Shown here: in pieces, positions 24,992-34,570 of the stretch
Layout of the letters: the number at the start of each line of letters is the position of its first letter
How positions within the stretch are numbered: the first letter of the stretch is position 1
Assembly (NCBI GenBank): GCA_002295635.1
Contig: DBHK01000016.1
Coordinates: 59,048-123,047 of the forward strand
Reading direction: 5' to 3'
DNA: 64,000 bases
DNA from: UBA830 sp002295635
GTDB taxonomy: Bacteria; Pseudomonadota; Alphaproteobacteria; MPNO01; UBA830
Position numbers and translations under genes: made by a program
The notes under the pieces: model-generated
Database searches by the model: none
What the model saw: only the letters and a program-made list of their open reading frames with translations
Told to the model about the DNA's origin: nothing

Positions 24992-26104
24992 ATGACCGAG
25001 AACACGCGCCGCGTGCTTCAGCGGGATAGCAATCCTCACCTGTTCCGTCGAATAACATTCAGATCGGTGACAGCACGCAACAGAGTTATGATGTCGCCAA
25101 TGTGTCAATATTCGTCAACAGACGGCATGCTCGAAGAATGGCATCATGTTCACCTATGTAGTCGTGCAGTGGGCGGCGCCGGGATTGTTTTCACCGAGGC
25201 GACGCACGTTTCACCGGAAGGGCGTATTACCCCTCACTGTCTTGGCATCTGGACAGATGAACAACGCGATGCTTTTAAGCGCACTGTCGAATTTATTTCC
25301 AAACAGGGTGCGGTCCCGGGAATCCAAATCGGTCATGCCGGGCGAAAGGCATCAACATCCCGGCCTTGGGAAGGAACGCAGTCGCTCCCCCCCAGTGATC
25401 CGAGCGGTTGGCAAACGATCGCTCCAACGGACAAACCCTACGATGATTGGCACCCACCGCTCTCCATGGACACTAAGATGATAGAAAGGGTTCTTGGCGA
25501 CTTCAACGCAGCGGCCCGCAGGGCATACGAGGCGGGATTCAAACTGCTAGAAATCCACGCTGCCCACGGATACCTAGGGCACAGTTTCTTATCCCCGCTC
25601 AGCAATGACCGCTCTGATGATTACGGTGGATCCTTGGAAAACCGGGCCCGGTTCTTGATGGAAACACTAGATGCTGTCCGCGATACATGGCCGCCTGATC
25701 TTCCCTTATTTCTGCGACTATCGTGTACCGATTGGGTGGACGGAGGATTGACGACTGAAGATGTAGTGAAAGTCGCCGGCTGGATCAGCGACCGGGGGGA
25801 CGTTGACCTAATAGATTGCTCATCCGGTGGCAACCATCCAAGTCAGCAGATTCCAACTCACCCCGGTTATCAGGTCCCCTTCGCAGACCAAATCAAACGC
25901 CATACAGGCATTAGGACTGCGGCCGTTGGGCTACTTCATAGCCCAGATTTCTGTGAAGAAATCATTGCCAATGGACGTGCCGACCTAATCGTCCTTGGGC
26001 GGACACTTCTCACCAATCCATACTGGCCTTTGCATGCAGCTACAAAACTTCAGTCAACAAATATAGATTGGCCCGTTCAGTATGAACGAGGGAAGATTTT
26101 TTAA
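24992..26104 (+). CDS. NADH:flavin oxidoreductase, old yellow enzyme family (YqjM-like)
   Basis: 370 residues. OYE signatures: VMMSPMCQYSSTDG, QIGHAGRKAS, HAAHGYLGHSFLSPLSN, DDYGGSLENR and a C-terminal phosphate-binding ADLIVLGRTLLTNPYWP. FMN-dependent reduction of activated C=C bonds in enones or dienoyl-CoA-like compounds is expected. It closely resembles the C-terminal half of the hydroxylase fusion at 434-2851, so the two are paralogous domains. The ribosome site is weak. Confidence 0.85.
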   Translation: MTENTRRVLQRDSNPHLFRRITFRSVTARNRVMMSPMCQYSSTDGMLEEWHHVHLCSRAVGGAGIVFTEATHVSPEGRITPHCLGIWTDEQRDAFKRTVEFISKQGAVPGIQIGHAGRKASTSRPWEGTQSLPPSDPSGWQTIAPTDKPYDDWHPPLSMDTKMIERVLGDFNAAARRAYEAGFKLLEIHAAHGYLGHSFLSPLSNDRSDDYGGSLENRARFLMETLDAVRDTWPPDLPLFLRLSCTDWVDGGLTTEDVVKVAGWISDRGDVDLIDCSSGGNHPSQQIPTHPGYQVPFADQIKRHTGIRTAAVGLLHSPDFCEEIIANGRADLIVLGRTLLTNPYWPLHAATKLQSTNIDWPVQYERGKIF

Positions 26105-26295
26105 TCATATCTCATGTAATCTAAGCAAGTTCTGCGGAAAGAGAATAGCCTAGGCGCCAAGGTTCCCTTTAGAGAATACATTTTGAAGAAGTATTATTTT
26201 CAAATATTTGTGTGCTAATAACACAACCTATTTTTCAGTTATGTTGCATGATCTCCTATTTTATCGAACGTCTAGGAATCTTAACCATGATGAGA

Positions 26296-27522
26296 TCATA
26301 CTGTTGTTACCCTCGATTTCCTCGCTTTGGCGCCCAAGTGTAAAGACAGTAAAGTAATTATGCCGCCGACAGCGATTACCGCCATAGCAATTTTCCAAGC
26401 CAGTGGTTCGGCTGCCCCGCCGAATGTATCTAGAGCCAAGCCAAAAGCAAGAGGACCGATGACCCCGCCGGAAAACCCTATGAAAGCTAGAACCGCCAGA
26501 GCGCTGCCGCGCCGGGCGGGGTCTGCGGCGGCAATCGTCCCAGCATTTATCGCAGCACTGCGACCGTAGGAAGAAATTCCGAACACCAAACAGAGCAGTA
26601 TAGTCAACTCGTAGCCGCCATCAACCAAAACGCCAATCATCCCCGCTAAAAGCGCGGACACGATAGCAACTATCATTAAGATCTTCTGGCGTTCATAACG
26701 GACACATAGTTCCCCCACTATCATAGCCGCCGGCACCCCGATAAGCGCCACCAAAGTGGCCCAGACGGGCGGGGGCCAACCCACCTGATCCGCCGGCAAC
26801 CGTGATTGGATGAACATAAAAAAAGTAACTAGCCAGACGCGTGCCGAGAAAACTTCCCATGCTGTCCCAAAGGACGAGAAAACATAGGACATAACAGCCC
26901 GATCCCGCAGGACTGGACGAAAATCGAGAGCCGCACCCATACTTTTAGCCACCGGTTCCGGTTGTTTAGCCGGGAGAACAATAGAGATGATGGTAAAAGC
27001 GACCAATCCTCCAATGCCCGCAAATGCGAATGGCCATTGCCAGTCGAGATACTGGGCGCTTACGCCGGCAATAAGAATGGAACCCCCCGACCCAAGTGCA
27101 AAAAATGATGAATAGTATGTAGAACCACGCTGTTGAACCCGCCCGGGCGGCAACTGATCAGACAACGCTTTTAGGCCAGGCATGAAAGTTCCTGCCAAGC
27201 CAACCCCTGTTAACACCCGAAATCCAACTCCAGACCACAAATCGTCAGCGACGAAGGCAAATCCGAAATTACCGATAGCACCTACGACGGCAAAGGTTAG
27301 ATAGATATGCTTGGGATCAATGCGGTCAGTGTAAGCGGTCAGAATGGGCACTGTCGCTATGTATCCAATGAAAAGGGCACCACCCAACCAGCCGGCCTGG
27401 GCATTGGATAAATTCCAAACAGAGATAATTTCACTCAGTACAGCTGCCGGAGCCATAAAGCCCATCAGTGTCAGCACTAACGCGAGGCCAAATGCTCCAA
27501 CGAGAAAAACCGGATTAGTCAT
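26296..27522 (-). CDS. MFS transporter (aromatic acid / organic anion type)
   Basis: 408 residues, about 12 helices. The N-terminal half contains TDRIDPKHIYLTFAVVG (motif A region) and VLTGVGLAGTFMPGLKALSD. Its ATG overlaps the stop of the upstream zinc-free alcohol dehydrogenase-like gene (ATGA), so both form a two-gene operon. Substrate import or efflux cannot be told apart from sequence. Confidence 0.8.
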   Translation of the reverse strand: MTNPVFLVGAFGLALVLTLMGFMAPAAVLSEIISVWNLSNAQAGWLGGALFIGYIATVPILTAYTDRIDPKHIYLTFAVVGAIGNFGFAFVADDLWSGVGFRVLTGVGLAGTFMPGLKALSDQLPPGRVQQRGSTYYSSFFALGSGGSILIAGVSAQYLDWQWPFAFAGIGGLVAFTIISIVLPAKQPEPVAKSMGAALDFRPVLRDRAVMSYVFSSFGTAWEVFSARVWLVTFFMFIQSRLPADQVGWPPPVWATLVALIGVPAAMIVGELCVRYERQKILMIVAIVSALLAGMIGVLVDGGYELTILLCLVFGISSYGRSAAINAGTIAAADPARRGSALAVLAFIGFSGGVIGPLAFGLALDTFGGAAEPLAWKIAMAVIAVGGIITLLSLHLGAKARKSRVTTV

Positions 27523-28505
27523 GTTAGGTCTATCACGATCTTTCCTGCTGCCGCATTTGCTTCCATATAGGAATGCGCCTTTTGTATCTCTTCGAGCCGG
27601 AAAACACGGTCGAGAGGTAACCGATACTTGTCACTTTTGATACCAGCTATGTAATCTTCTAGAGCCCAGTTCGGCATCGGTGTCATGGAGCTTGAGAAAT
27701 AAGTAAACTTTGTCGTGGATGGTATCGTCGCACCTGGGACGAAGTTTTTTATCTCCCATTCGCCCCCCAATAACCCTGCCATACAGAGTATACCGCCTCG
27801 GCGGACGCATAAAAAAGAATCCTCAATCACGTTTGTCCCAACCAGATCGAGCATGGCGTCGACACCCTCGGAAACCAACTCCCTAACCCTTGGCCCAATT
27901 TGCCCATTATCTGTAATAACGAAATCGACCCCGAAACTCTTCAGTAAATCTGACTTTGTTGGATCCCGTGTCGTCGATATAATGCTAAGGCCTCGTTCCC
28001 TTGCAAGATTGGCGGCTACCAATCCGACCGATGAAGACCCGCCCCGGATAAGCAACGACTGACCTCGTGAAACTCCCATCGCTGGCATTAGGGCACCCCA
28101 AGCCGTGTGGAATACCTCCGGTACAGAGGCAAGCTGGGACCAAGAGAGATTCGTGTTCACGGCATGAACACAATGGGCCGGGACGTTTACGAACTCAGCA
28201 TAGGAGCCGTCAAATGCACGCCCCATTCCTCCAGTAGTGGCAACCACGATCTGTCCCTGGTTAAATGCAGTAGCCGGCGCCGCTTCAACGACGCCAGCGC
28301 ATTCTATCCCTAACACACGCGGAAACTGAACACTGGGAGAATAACCGAGACGGGTATATATCTCACCCCGATTAAGGCCGAAGGCCATAATTCGGATCAG
28401 AATATGGCCGTCCTTCGGATTTGGACGAGGCCAGTCATCTCGCAGCTGAAGCACCTCCGGGCCTCCAGGCCTTTCAACGATAACCGCACGCATTGTTTTT
28501 GTCAC
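27519..28505 (-). CDS. Quinone-oxidoreductase-like medium-chain alcohol dehydrogenase
   Basis: 328 residues, MDR superfamily: GHILIRIMAFGLNRGEIYTRLGY, VLGIECAGVV and an NADPH-binding loop LIRGGSSSVGLVAANLA. The structural Zn cysteines are absent, as in quinone oxidoreductases (QOR, zeta-crystallin type). It probably reduces quinones or enones with NADPH. Coupled to an MFS gene downstream. The start is GTG at 28505, or the ATG at 28493 (MRAVIVERPGG), which matches the family's usual N-terminus better. Confidence 0.83.
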   Translation of the reverse strand: MTKTMRAVIVERPGGPEVLQLRDDWPRPNPKDGHILIRIMAFGLNRGEIYTRLGYSPSVQFPRVLGIECAGVVEAAPATAFNQGQIVVATTGGMGRAFDGSYAEFVNVPAHCVHAVNTNLSWSQLASVPEVFHTAWGALMPAMGVSRGQSLLIRGGSSSVGLVAANLARERGLSIISTTRDPTKSDLLKSFGVDFVITDNGQIGPRVRELVSEGVDAMLDLVGTNVIEDSFLCVRRGGILCMAGLLGGEWEIKNFVPGATIPSTTKFTYFSSSMTPMPNWALEDYIAGIKSDKYRLPLDRVFRLEEIQKAHSYMEANAAAGKIVIDLT

Positions 28506-28616
28506 AGATAAGGAACCAGTCCGCCGTCGTCACGCAGGAGTAGCTTTATAACTTTGAACCCGGAGCATGAATGAAAACCAAGCTCTAAGTATGTTTCAAT
28601 TCGAACCTCTATTCTA

Positions 28617-29060
28617 TCAAGAATCAATCTCACCCCGGATCTTTACTGCTTTTCGAATTACTCGGATTGTTTCGAACCATAGGTCGTACTTTTCTATCTC
28701 TGACAAAGGCACCCATCTCGCATCAGATACATCGTCATCGGCTACGGGTTCTCCACTCGTCCAGACCGCTACAAAATCAACTAGGGTATAATGATATTGA
28801 ATTCGCCCGCTATCGTCCTCCCGGATCGTGTCAATAACGTCTATGAGCCCGATCAACTCCGCATCCACTCCGGTTTCCTCCTGTAGTTCTCGCAACGCCG
28901 CCGTTCGGGTAGTCTCGCCAAGTTCCTGCCCACCGCCAGGGATAGACCATTGCCAAGTAATTGGAGCCTTGGCCCGTTTCACCAGCAGAACTTTATCGTC
29001 TCTCAGGCAAACTACGCCGACGCCGCAAACGGGTTGAGTGGGATACTCTCTGGGGTTCAT
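28617..29060 (-). CDS. Nudix hydrolase
   Basis: 147 residues from the ATG at 29060, which overlaps the MFS stop (ATGA). The Nudix box is complete: GGGQELGETTRTAALRELQEETGV (G-x5-E-x7-R-E-L-x-E-E-x-G). It belongs to the ADP-ribose/dNTP-type branch and hydrolyses a nucleoside diphosphate derivative. It is the third gene after two MFS transporters, an unusual grouping. Substrate is not predictable. Confidence 0.85.
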   Translation of the reverse strand: MNPREYPTQPVCGVGVVCLRDDKVLLVKRAKAPITWQWSIPGGGQELGETTRTAALRELQEETGVDAELIGLIDVIDTIREDDSGRIQYHYTLVDFVAVWTSGEPVADDDVSDARWVPLSEIEKYDLWFETIRVIRKAVKIRGEIDS

Positions 29061-30334
29061 AGCGGCGGATCGGGGGTATTTCGAGGCCATAGAAAATAGA
29101 TGAAACCCGCGACTTCAACGGCAATTAGGATAGCCAGCGCAACCTGATGCCCGTCAGCGCTATAAAGCCCTTCGCCCGGCGCAGGATAAAGACCGATAGT
29201 TACGCCCACTAACCATTGAGTCGCAAAGGCGGCAATAAACGTAAGCATATTCTGCGCCGTATTTACCCTGCCCGTAAGTCGATGAGGAAATTTTTGATTT
29301 AATACCGCATAGGCCAAAGTAGACGAGGATCCGAAATAGCCAAATAAAAGGCAAAGGATAGCTGGATAATCGGTCCAGGCCGCAGCAAAGAGAACTTGCA
29401 CAATAAGAGACATGGCAATACCTGCCACCGCAGGAACTACTGTGGGCACTCCTAAATTCTGGGCTCGTTCTGCAATAAGCCCGATCGATAGAACACCCAC
29501 GAACATCCCGATGTTGAACATAAACATAGCGTCTGCCACACCGCTACGGTCCAATTCCGCAACGTCTCGCAGCCATGGTGCTGCCCACAGCGCCTGATAT
29601 GAAAGAAACACCCCGTTATGCAGGAAAACCATGACCGAGAGCCGCCAGAAATACGCGCTTCCGTATACGATCTTCAAGTCCGACAGCTGCGCTTTAAAAA
29701 CTGGCTGACTGAGGTTCATCTCCGTCGCCGGTGGTCGTTCCGGGACCACAAATAAGATCAGTAGGCCCGAAATAATTGAAAGACCGGCCAGCCACCAGAA
29801 TACTGTCCTCCAGTCCACCGTCTGTATAAGGAGTTCCATCGGTACTGTTGTCGAGAGCGCCCCAATGGTCCCGAATGCGAATATCACGCCATTGACCAAC
29901 GGAATTTTCTTTTTGGGAAACCAAAGCACGTTAGTTTTAAGCGCCGCCATTAGACAAGCCGAGACGCCTAGCCCGATGAGACCACGGCCAATGATAAGTG
30001 TCAGAGCGTCGGTTCCTACAGCAAATGTCGCCGCACCTGCCGCCGCAACCATCAGTAACGCCGTCTGCACTTTGCGAGGTCCGTACTTGTCAAGCACAAT
30101 TCCGAGGGGCAGTTGCACTGCGGCGAAGGTAATGAAGTACGCCGCAGTCATAAAGCCTAAGGCCGATGGGGAGAGCCCCACATCCAACACAATCTGAGGC
30201 GAGATAATCGCGTTAACCGTACGGAACAGATAAGACATGTAGTAACCAACACCGAAAGGCATCAGAATAGTCAAGACGAGCACATAAAGTGGCCTTGCGG
30301 CAGGCGCGACGGGAACGGCAGCTGGTTCAGCCAT
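29057..30334 (-). CDS. MFS transporter, paralogue of the upstream MFS gene
   Basis: 425 residues, 12 predicted helices. It begins LTILMPFGVGYYMSYLFRTVN and contains LPLGIVLDKYGPRKVQTALL (motif A). It is similar along its length to the next gene upstream (30327-31577), indicating tandem duplication. The start overlaps the end of that gene by 8 bp. Probable uptake of an organic acid or amide; the DUF2848/cupin/amidase cluster is divergent from this operon. Confidence 0.83.
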   Translation of the reverse strand: MAEPAAVPVAPAARPLYVLVLTILMPFGVGYYMSYLFRTVNAIISPQIVLDVGLSPSALGFMTAAYFITFAAVQLPLGIVLDKYGPRKVQTALLMVAAAGAATFAVGTDALTLIIGRGLIGLGVSACLMAALKTNVLWFPKKKIPLVNGVIFAFGTIGALSTTVPMELLIQTVDWRTVFWWLAGLSIISGLLILFVVPERPPATEMNLSQPVFKAQLSDLKIVYGSAYFWRLSVMVFLHNGVFLSYQALWAAPWLRDVAELDRSGVADAMFMFNIGMFVGVLSIGLIAERAQNLGVPTVVPAVAGIAMSLIVQVLFAAAWTDYPAILCLLFGYFGSSSTLAYAVLNQKFPHRLTGRVNTAQNMLTFIAAFATQWLVGVTIGLYPAPGEGLYSADGHQVALAILIAVEVAGFIYFLWPRNTPDPPL

Positions 30335-31577
30335 TCTTTTTCTTTCTCAGGCCCGGAAGTATAAAGTTAACATAACACAGCACTTGAACCACTATAATGA
30401 TGCCCAGTGCTGTTGAATGAGCCTCAAGCGAGTATCCTCCGTCAGGATCCGGTGTAAAGGATTCGATTATCCCACCGATGCTCCATTGGCAGAAAAAGGC
30501 AAGCACAAACATGAAGAAATTCATGGCTGTAATTGCCCTGCCAGTCATCTCAGCTGGAAAATGCGCGGTCTGAACGGCATAAGCCAAATAAATAGCAGAT
30601 GAAAGGAGCCCGAAAAGGAACCAAAGCGCTGCTAGCCCCGACGTTGTACCGAGGGCAAGCAAAACCTGAGTGCCTACAAATATTAGTATACACGTGCCGA
30701 ACACATGGACCGCCTGGAATCGGGTCCTTCTCAGGAGATCCGCGAGCGCGCCTGTTAACAACAATCCGACCAAGAACCCCAGCTGAATGGCGAGCAAATA
30801 GTTGGCCCGCTCTGTTTGGTCGAGCCCGGCAACATCCCTCAACCAGGGGTCTGCCCATAACGTTTGGTAGGATACAAACGCCGTATAACTGAATGAGAAG
30901 ATCAACGTGATTCGCCAGAAAAAGATATCGCGGATCACTCGCCCGTAACCCTTCAATTGCATACCAAAGCTCTCGCTCCTTTGGCTCATCTCTCTCTTTT
31001 CCGGCACCAAGATCAGGACCATCAATGATACGATCACTGTAACGACGGCGAGGCCTCCGAAGATATCTCTCCATTCAGTGGTATGAAGCATAACCTCAAC
31101 AGGGCGTGTTGCTGAAACAGCCCCCAAGGCACCGAAAGCCCCAATCAGATTATTCATAAGCGGGATCCGATCGCTGGGAAACCATAATGCGTTTGCCTTA
31201 AGCGCCGACATAAGGGCAGCAGATACCCCGAAACCGATCAGGGCGCGTCCAACCATTAGTAGTCCGAATGATTCCGCGATAGAAAACACTGCTGCGCCCG
31301 CTGCTGCGAACATCAGTAACAAAGCATTCACCTTTCGCGGTCCATAACGGTCCAAGGCGACACCGAGGGGAATCTGCGACGAAGCAAAGGCAATTAGGTA
31401 AAGACTGGTCAGTAGTCCTAGCCCCGCAGGACCGAGTGTAAGCTCTACAGTAAGATTTTCTGAGATCACCGCGTTAATCGTGCGGTATAGATAAGACAGG
31501 TAGTATCCGCATCCGAAAGGTAGAAATACGCGGAGAATAACTTTAAAACTAGACGGTGGTGCATGTTTTAAAGACAT
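30327..31577 (-). CDS. MFS transporter, first gene of the MFS-MFS-Nudix operon
   Basis: 416 residues from the ATG at 31577 (MSLKHAPPSS), preceded by GAAGGG; the longer open frame upstream has no ribosome site. It contains FLPFGCGYYLSYLYRTIN and IPLGVALDRYGPRKVNALLL, nearly matching the downstream paralogue. The family resembles nitrate/oxalate-formate-like MFS importers, but no substrate-specific motif is recognised. Confidence 0.82.
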   Translation of the reverse strand: MSLKHAPPSSFKVILRVFLPFGCGYYLSYLYRTINAVISENLTVELTLGPAGLGLLTSLYLIAFASSQIPLGVALDRYGPRKVNALLLMFAAAGAAVFSIAESFGLLMVGRALIGFGVSAALMSALKANALWFPSDRIPLMNNLIGAFGALGAVSATRPVEVMLHTTEWRDIFGGLAVVTVIVSLMVLILVPEKREMSQRSESFGMQLKGYGRVIRDIFFWRITLIFSFSYTAFVSYQTLWADPWLRDVAGLDQTERANYLLAIQLGFLVGLLLTGALADLLRRTRFQAVHVFGTCILIFVGTQVLLALGTTSGLAALWFLFGLLSSAIYLAYAVQTAHFPAEMTGRAITAMNFFMFVLAFFCQWSIGGIIESFTPDPDGGYSLEAHSTALGIIIVVQVLCYVNFILPGLRKKKNG

Positions 31578-31840
31578 CAAGTTTGACCCTTCTTTGGCCG
31601 CTACTCTTTTACTTTTAGCGAAGATAGGCAGCCCCTTTATTGAGCTATCGATAATGGCAGGTATTTCTCGACAGCGATGGAGAAACCACACTTTTTTTGG
31701 CCAACCTCAATGACACGGCCTCTGCAGGCACAAAATGTTAGCAGAAACATACAGCCCGGTGCACATAAGGTTGTGCGCCATATATTGCCACAAGAAATGA
31801 CGACGAGTAGGTTACACAACTTGAAGTTAAGGAGCTAATT

Positions 31841-32527
31841 TTGCCGATCACATTGGAGTTCATGATTAAGCCGGAAGGCACAATCAAGCAGATCCACATC
31901 GCCGAACTCGTGATAGCCGGCTGGACCGGCCGCGATGTTGACGCGCTTGAAAAACACATTGTTGAATTGGAAGAATTGGGAGTTCCTCGTCCCAGTTCGG
32001 TGCCGTGTTTTTATCGCGTCGCTTCCGAAAATTTTTCTAATCACGAAGATCTCCAATTTTTAGGAAACACCTCGTCGGGCGAAGTCGAGTTCGTCCTAAT
32101 CGGTAACGATGACGGTATGCTGATTGGGGTCGGATCGGATCATACTGACCGAGAGGTAGAGACCTACTCCGTCCCTGTTTCTAAACAGATGTGCCTGAAG
32201 CCTGTCTCGCGATCGTTGTGGCGTTATTCTGATGTCTCCGATCATTTCGACGATTTGCTGATCCGTAGTTGGGCAACCGAAAACGGTAAAAAAAATCTGT
32301 ATCAGGATGGTAGCGTCACCGCGATGCGACAACCGGAGGAATTGATCGGCCTTTACCTCCCAGGCCAAACTGTTCTTCCCCATGGTATGGCCATGTATTG
32401 CGGCACTCTAGCGGCGATCGGCGGAATCCGACCAGCTGATCGATTCGATATAGAGATTGAGGATCCTAAGACCGGCCGTAAGATTTCACACGGCTACAAC
32501 GTCAACACCCTGCCCGTCATAAAGTGA
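31841..32527 (+). CDS. DUF2848 family protein
   Basis: 228 residues. The start is TTG at 31841, supported by AAGGAG 7 bases upstream; no ATG fits. Family features include VPCFYRVASENF, GEVEFVLIGNDDGMLIGVGSDHTDREVE and LPHGMAMYCGTLAAIGGIRP. The fold is fumarylacetoacetate-hydrolase-like by recall, but no catalytic function is established. It heads the cluster DUF2848-cupin-amidase, suggesting a role in degradation of an amide or imide. Confidence 0.8.
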   Translation: MPITLEFMIKPEGTIKQIHIAELVIAGWTGRDVDALEKHIVELEELGVPRPSSVPCFYRVASENFSNHEDLQFLGNTSSGEVEFVLIGNDDGMLIGVGSDHTDREVETYSVPVSKQMCLKPVSRSLWRYSDVSDHFDDLLIRSWATENGKKNLYQDGSVTAMRQPEELIGLYLPGQTVLPHGMAMYCGTLAAIGGIRPADRFDIEIEDPKTGRKISHGYNVNTLPVIK

Positions 32528-32556
32528 ATTACTCATAAGCTGGAAGGAATTTTTAG

Positions 32557-32940
32557 ATGCCGATAAACAAGCAATGGAAAGAATTTTATGCCGTTGACAT
32601 GGGCGGCGAATGGGAAGTGCCGGAGGGCTACCCAGAGGGCATCAAACAAAAAATCTTGGTTGGGCACCTAGATGAGGTGAATAAAACAGGTGGCCGAACC
32701 CGGCTGTTAAAATTCGAGCCCGGGGTTTATACGACGGCTCCTTTCACACATGATTATTGGGAAGAGGTCTATCAGCTCAAAGGAGATCTAACTGTCGGAA
32801 ATGACGAGAATGGCGAAGGTGGCCGTAGCTTCGACCCTGACACCTATGCCTGTCGCCCCCCTGGGACACCCCATGGCCCATTTAAATCTGTAGAGGGCTG
32901 CGTACTCCTAGAGAGCCATTATTATGACGAAACTAAATAA
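32557..32940 (+). CDS. Cupin-domain protein
   Basis: 127 residues with a single cupin barrel: GVYTTAPFTHDYWEEVYQLKGDL (His and Glu of motif 1) and the C-terminal PPGTPHGPFKS (His of motif 2). It is likely a small metal-binding enzyme or ligand-binding protein. It lies 29 bp after the DUF2848 gene and 32 bp before the amidase; AGGAAT-type sites precede each, so co-transcription is likely. Confidence 0.78.
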   Translation: MPINKQWKEFYAVDMGGEWEVPEGYPEGIKQKILVGHLDEVNKTGGRTRLLKFEPGVYTTAPFTHDYWEEVYQLKGDLTVGNDENGEGGRSFDPDTYACRPPGTPHGPFKSVEGCVLLESHYYDETK

Positions 32941-32972
32941 GCCACCCAAACAGGACCTTAGGAATTACGCAC

Positions 32973-34331
32973 ATGGATTTAAAAATGAAGCCGGTCCTGG
33001 AACTTCAGGCGGCATTATGGAGTGGTAAGACCACTAGCCGAGAACTTACAGAGCAGGCGCTAGGGCGGATAAAAGACCCTGATGGAGAAGGGTTTCGTAC
33101 CTTTTTGCAGGTGCACGACGAAGCCGCGTTAACGGCGGCAGACGCATCTGACGCGGCACGCGCCACTGGGGTGGTTCCTTCGCCCCTCGCGGGTATTCCG
33201 GTATCACTAAAAGATCTTTTCGACGAACAAGGCAAGCAAACAAAGGCAGGCTCAAAATCTCTCAATGACGTCGCGCCTGCAGCAAAAGACTCCATCGTAA
33301 CCGCACGCCTTCGGGCCGCTGGAGCAATCATCGTTGGCCGAACAAATCTTACTGAATTCGCGTATTCGGGTCTCGGCTTAAATTGTCACTACGACACACC
33401 ACGGAACCCTTGGGATCGGAAAACAGGGCGCATCCCCGGTGGTTCTTCCTCTGGGGCTGGTGTATCCGTCGCAGATGGTATGTGCTCGGTTGCAATCGGT
33501 ACTGATACCGGCGGTTCCGTGCGCATCCCGTCCGCAGTTAATGGTGTTACGGGATTTAAGACGACAACGGGCAGGATATCCTTGGATGGCGTTTATCCGC
33601 TCTCTTCCACGCTAGACAGTGTGGGGCCACTGGCACCTACAGTCGGATGCTGCGTGGTGACCGATGCGATTTTGGATAATAGAACGCCCGCAATCCCCGC
33701 GGCACTACCGATCGGAAACCTCCGCTTCGGTATCCCACAGCACTATGTACTAAATGACCTCGACGACCAAGTGGCTGGGGCCTTCGAAGAGACAATTCGT
33801 AAGTTGGAACGCGCCGGGGCCTCGGTTAGTGAGGTCCCCTCTAAGATGTACGAGGAAATACCAGAGGCCATGCCGAATGGTGGAATTCTTGGAGCCGAGG
33901 CATTCGCCCATCACCGCGATCGAATGGATCAAGAGAAAGAACGCTATGACCCTCGGGTCTGGGTGCGGATCCGCCGAGGCGAGAATTTATCTGCTGCTGA
34001 TCTTATCGACTGCCACCAGAAAAGGCGCCATATCCAAGCACGTGCAGCAGAAATGGCACTCCCCTTTGACGCACTTTTGATGCCGACCTGTCCAATTATT
34101 GCACCAGAGATAGCTCCCTTGGACAAGGATGACGAGTTATATGGTGCGACCAATATCACGATGTTGCGTAATACAACCGTAGGAAATTTTCTCGATACTT
34201 GTGCCTTGTCCATCCCTTGCCACGCACCTGGAACCGGGCCCGTTGGGCTCATGGTAATGGCAGCTACCCGGCATGATGAATGGCTGGTACGGATTGGACT
34301 GGCGGTTGAGCGCACGTTAATCGAAGGGTAG
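32973..34331 (+). CDS. Amidase signature enzyme
   Basis: 452 residues, amidase signature family. The Ser-cisSer-Lys triad is visible: Lys in GIPVSLKDLFD, and the Gly/Ser-rich PGGSSSGAGVSVADG and GTDTGGSVRIPSA motifs. It hydrolyses a carboxamide to acid and ammonia. Third gene of the DUF2848-cupin-amidase cluster and divergent from the MFS-MFS-Nudix operon, which may supply its substrate. It could also be an allophanate hydrolase-like or GatA-like enzyme, but no gatC/gatB genes are near. Confidence 0.87.
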   Translation: MDLKMKPVLELQAALWSGKTTSRELTEQALGRIKDPDGEGFRTFLQVHDEAALTAADASDAARATGVVPSPLAGIPVSLKDLFDEQGKQTKAGSKSLNDVAPAAKDSIVTARLRAAGAIIVGRTNLTEFAYSGLGLNCHYDTPRNPWDRKTGRIPGGSSSGAGVSVADGMCSVAIGTDTGGSVRIPSAVNGVTGFKTTTGRISLDGVYPLSSTLDSVGPLAPTVGCCVVTDAILDNRTPAIPAALPIGNLRFGIPQHYVLNDLDDQVAGAFEETIRKLERAGASVSEVPSKMYEEIPEAMPNGGILGAEAFAHHRDRMDQEKERYDPRVWVRIRRGENLSAADLIDCHQKRRHIQARAAEMALPFDALLMPTCPIIAPEIAPLDKDDELYGATNITMLRNTTVGNFLDTCALSIPCHAPGTGPVGLMVMAATRHDEWLVRIGLAVERTLIEG

Positions 34332-34570
34332 ACTCAACCACGGAGTAGTTAAAAATTCTGATTTTTTTCCACTGATTGATCTTTTCTCCACCAAATATCA
34401 TCCGGTGAAGTACTAACTCCAAGATTTGGATTAAATTTCCCAGTTGCGCTTGATATGGAGGCACCTTAAACGACAGTTTTTCCGTTTTCCTGCACAAAAT
34501 TCTGGTCTGTTACCAGTAACCAAACTATTCACAAAACAAAGTCTATCGTAAGAAAAAAGAAACTATTGTC

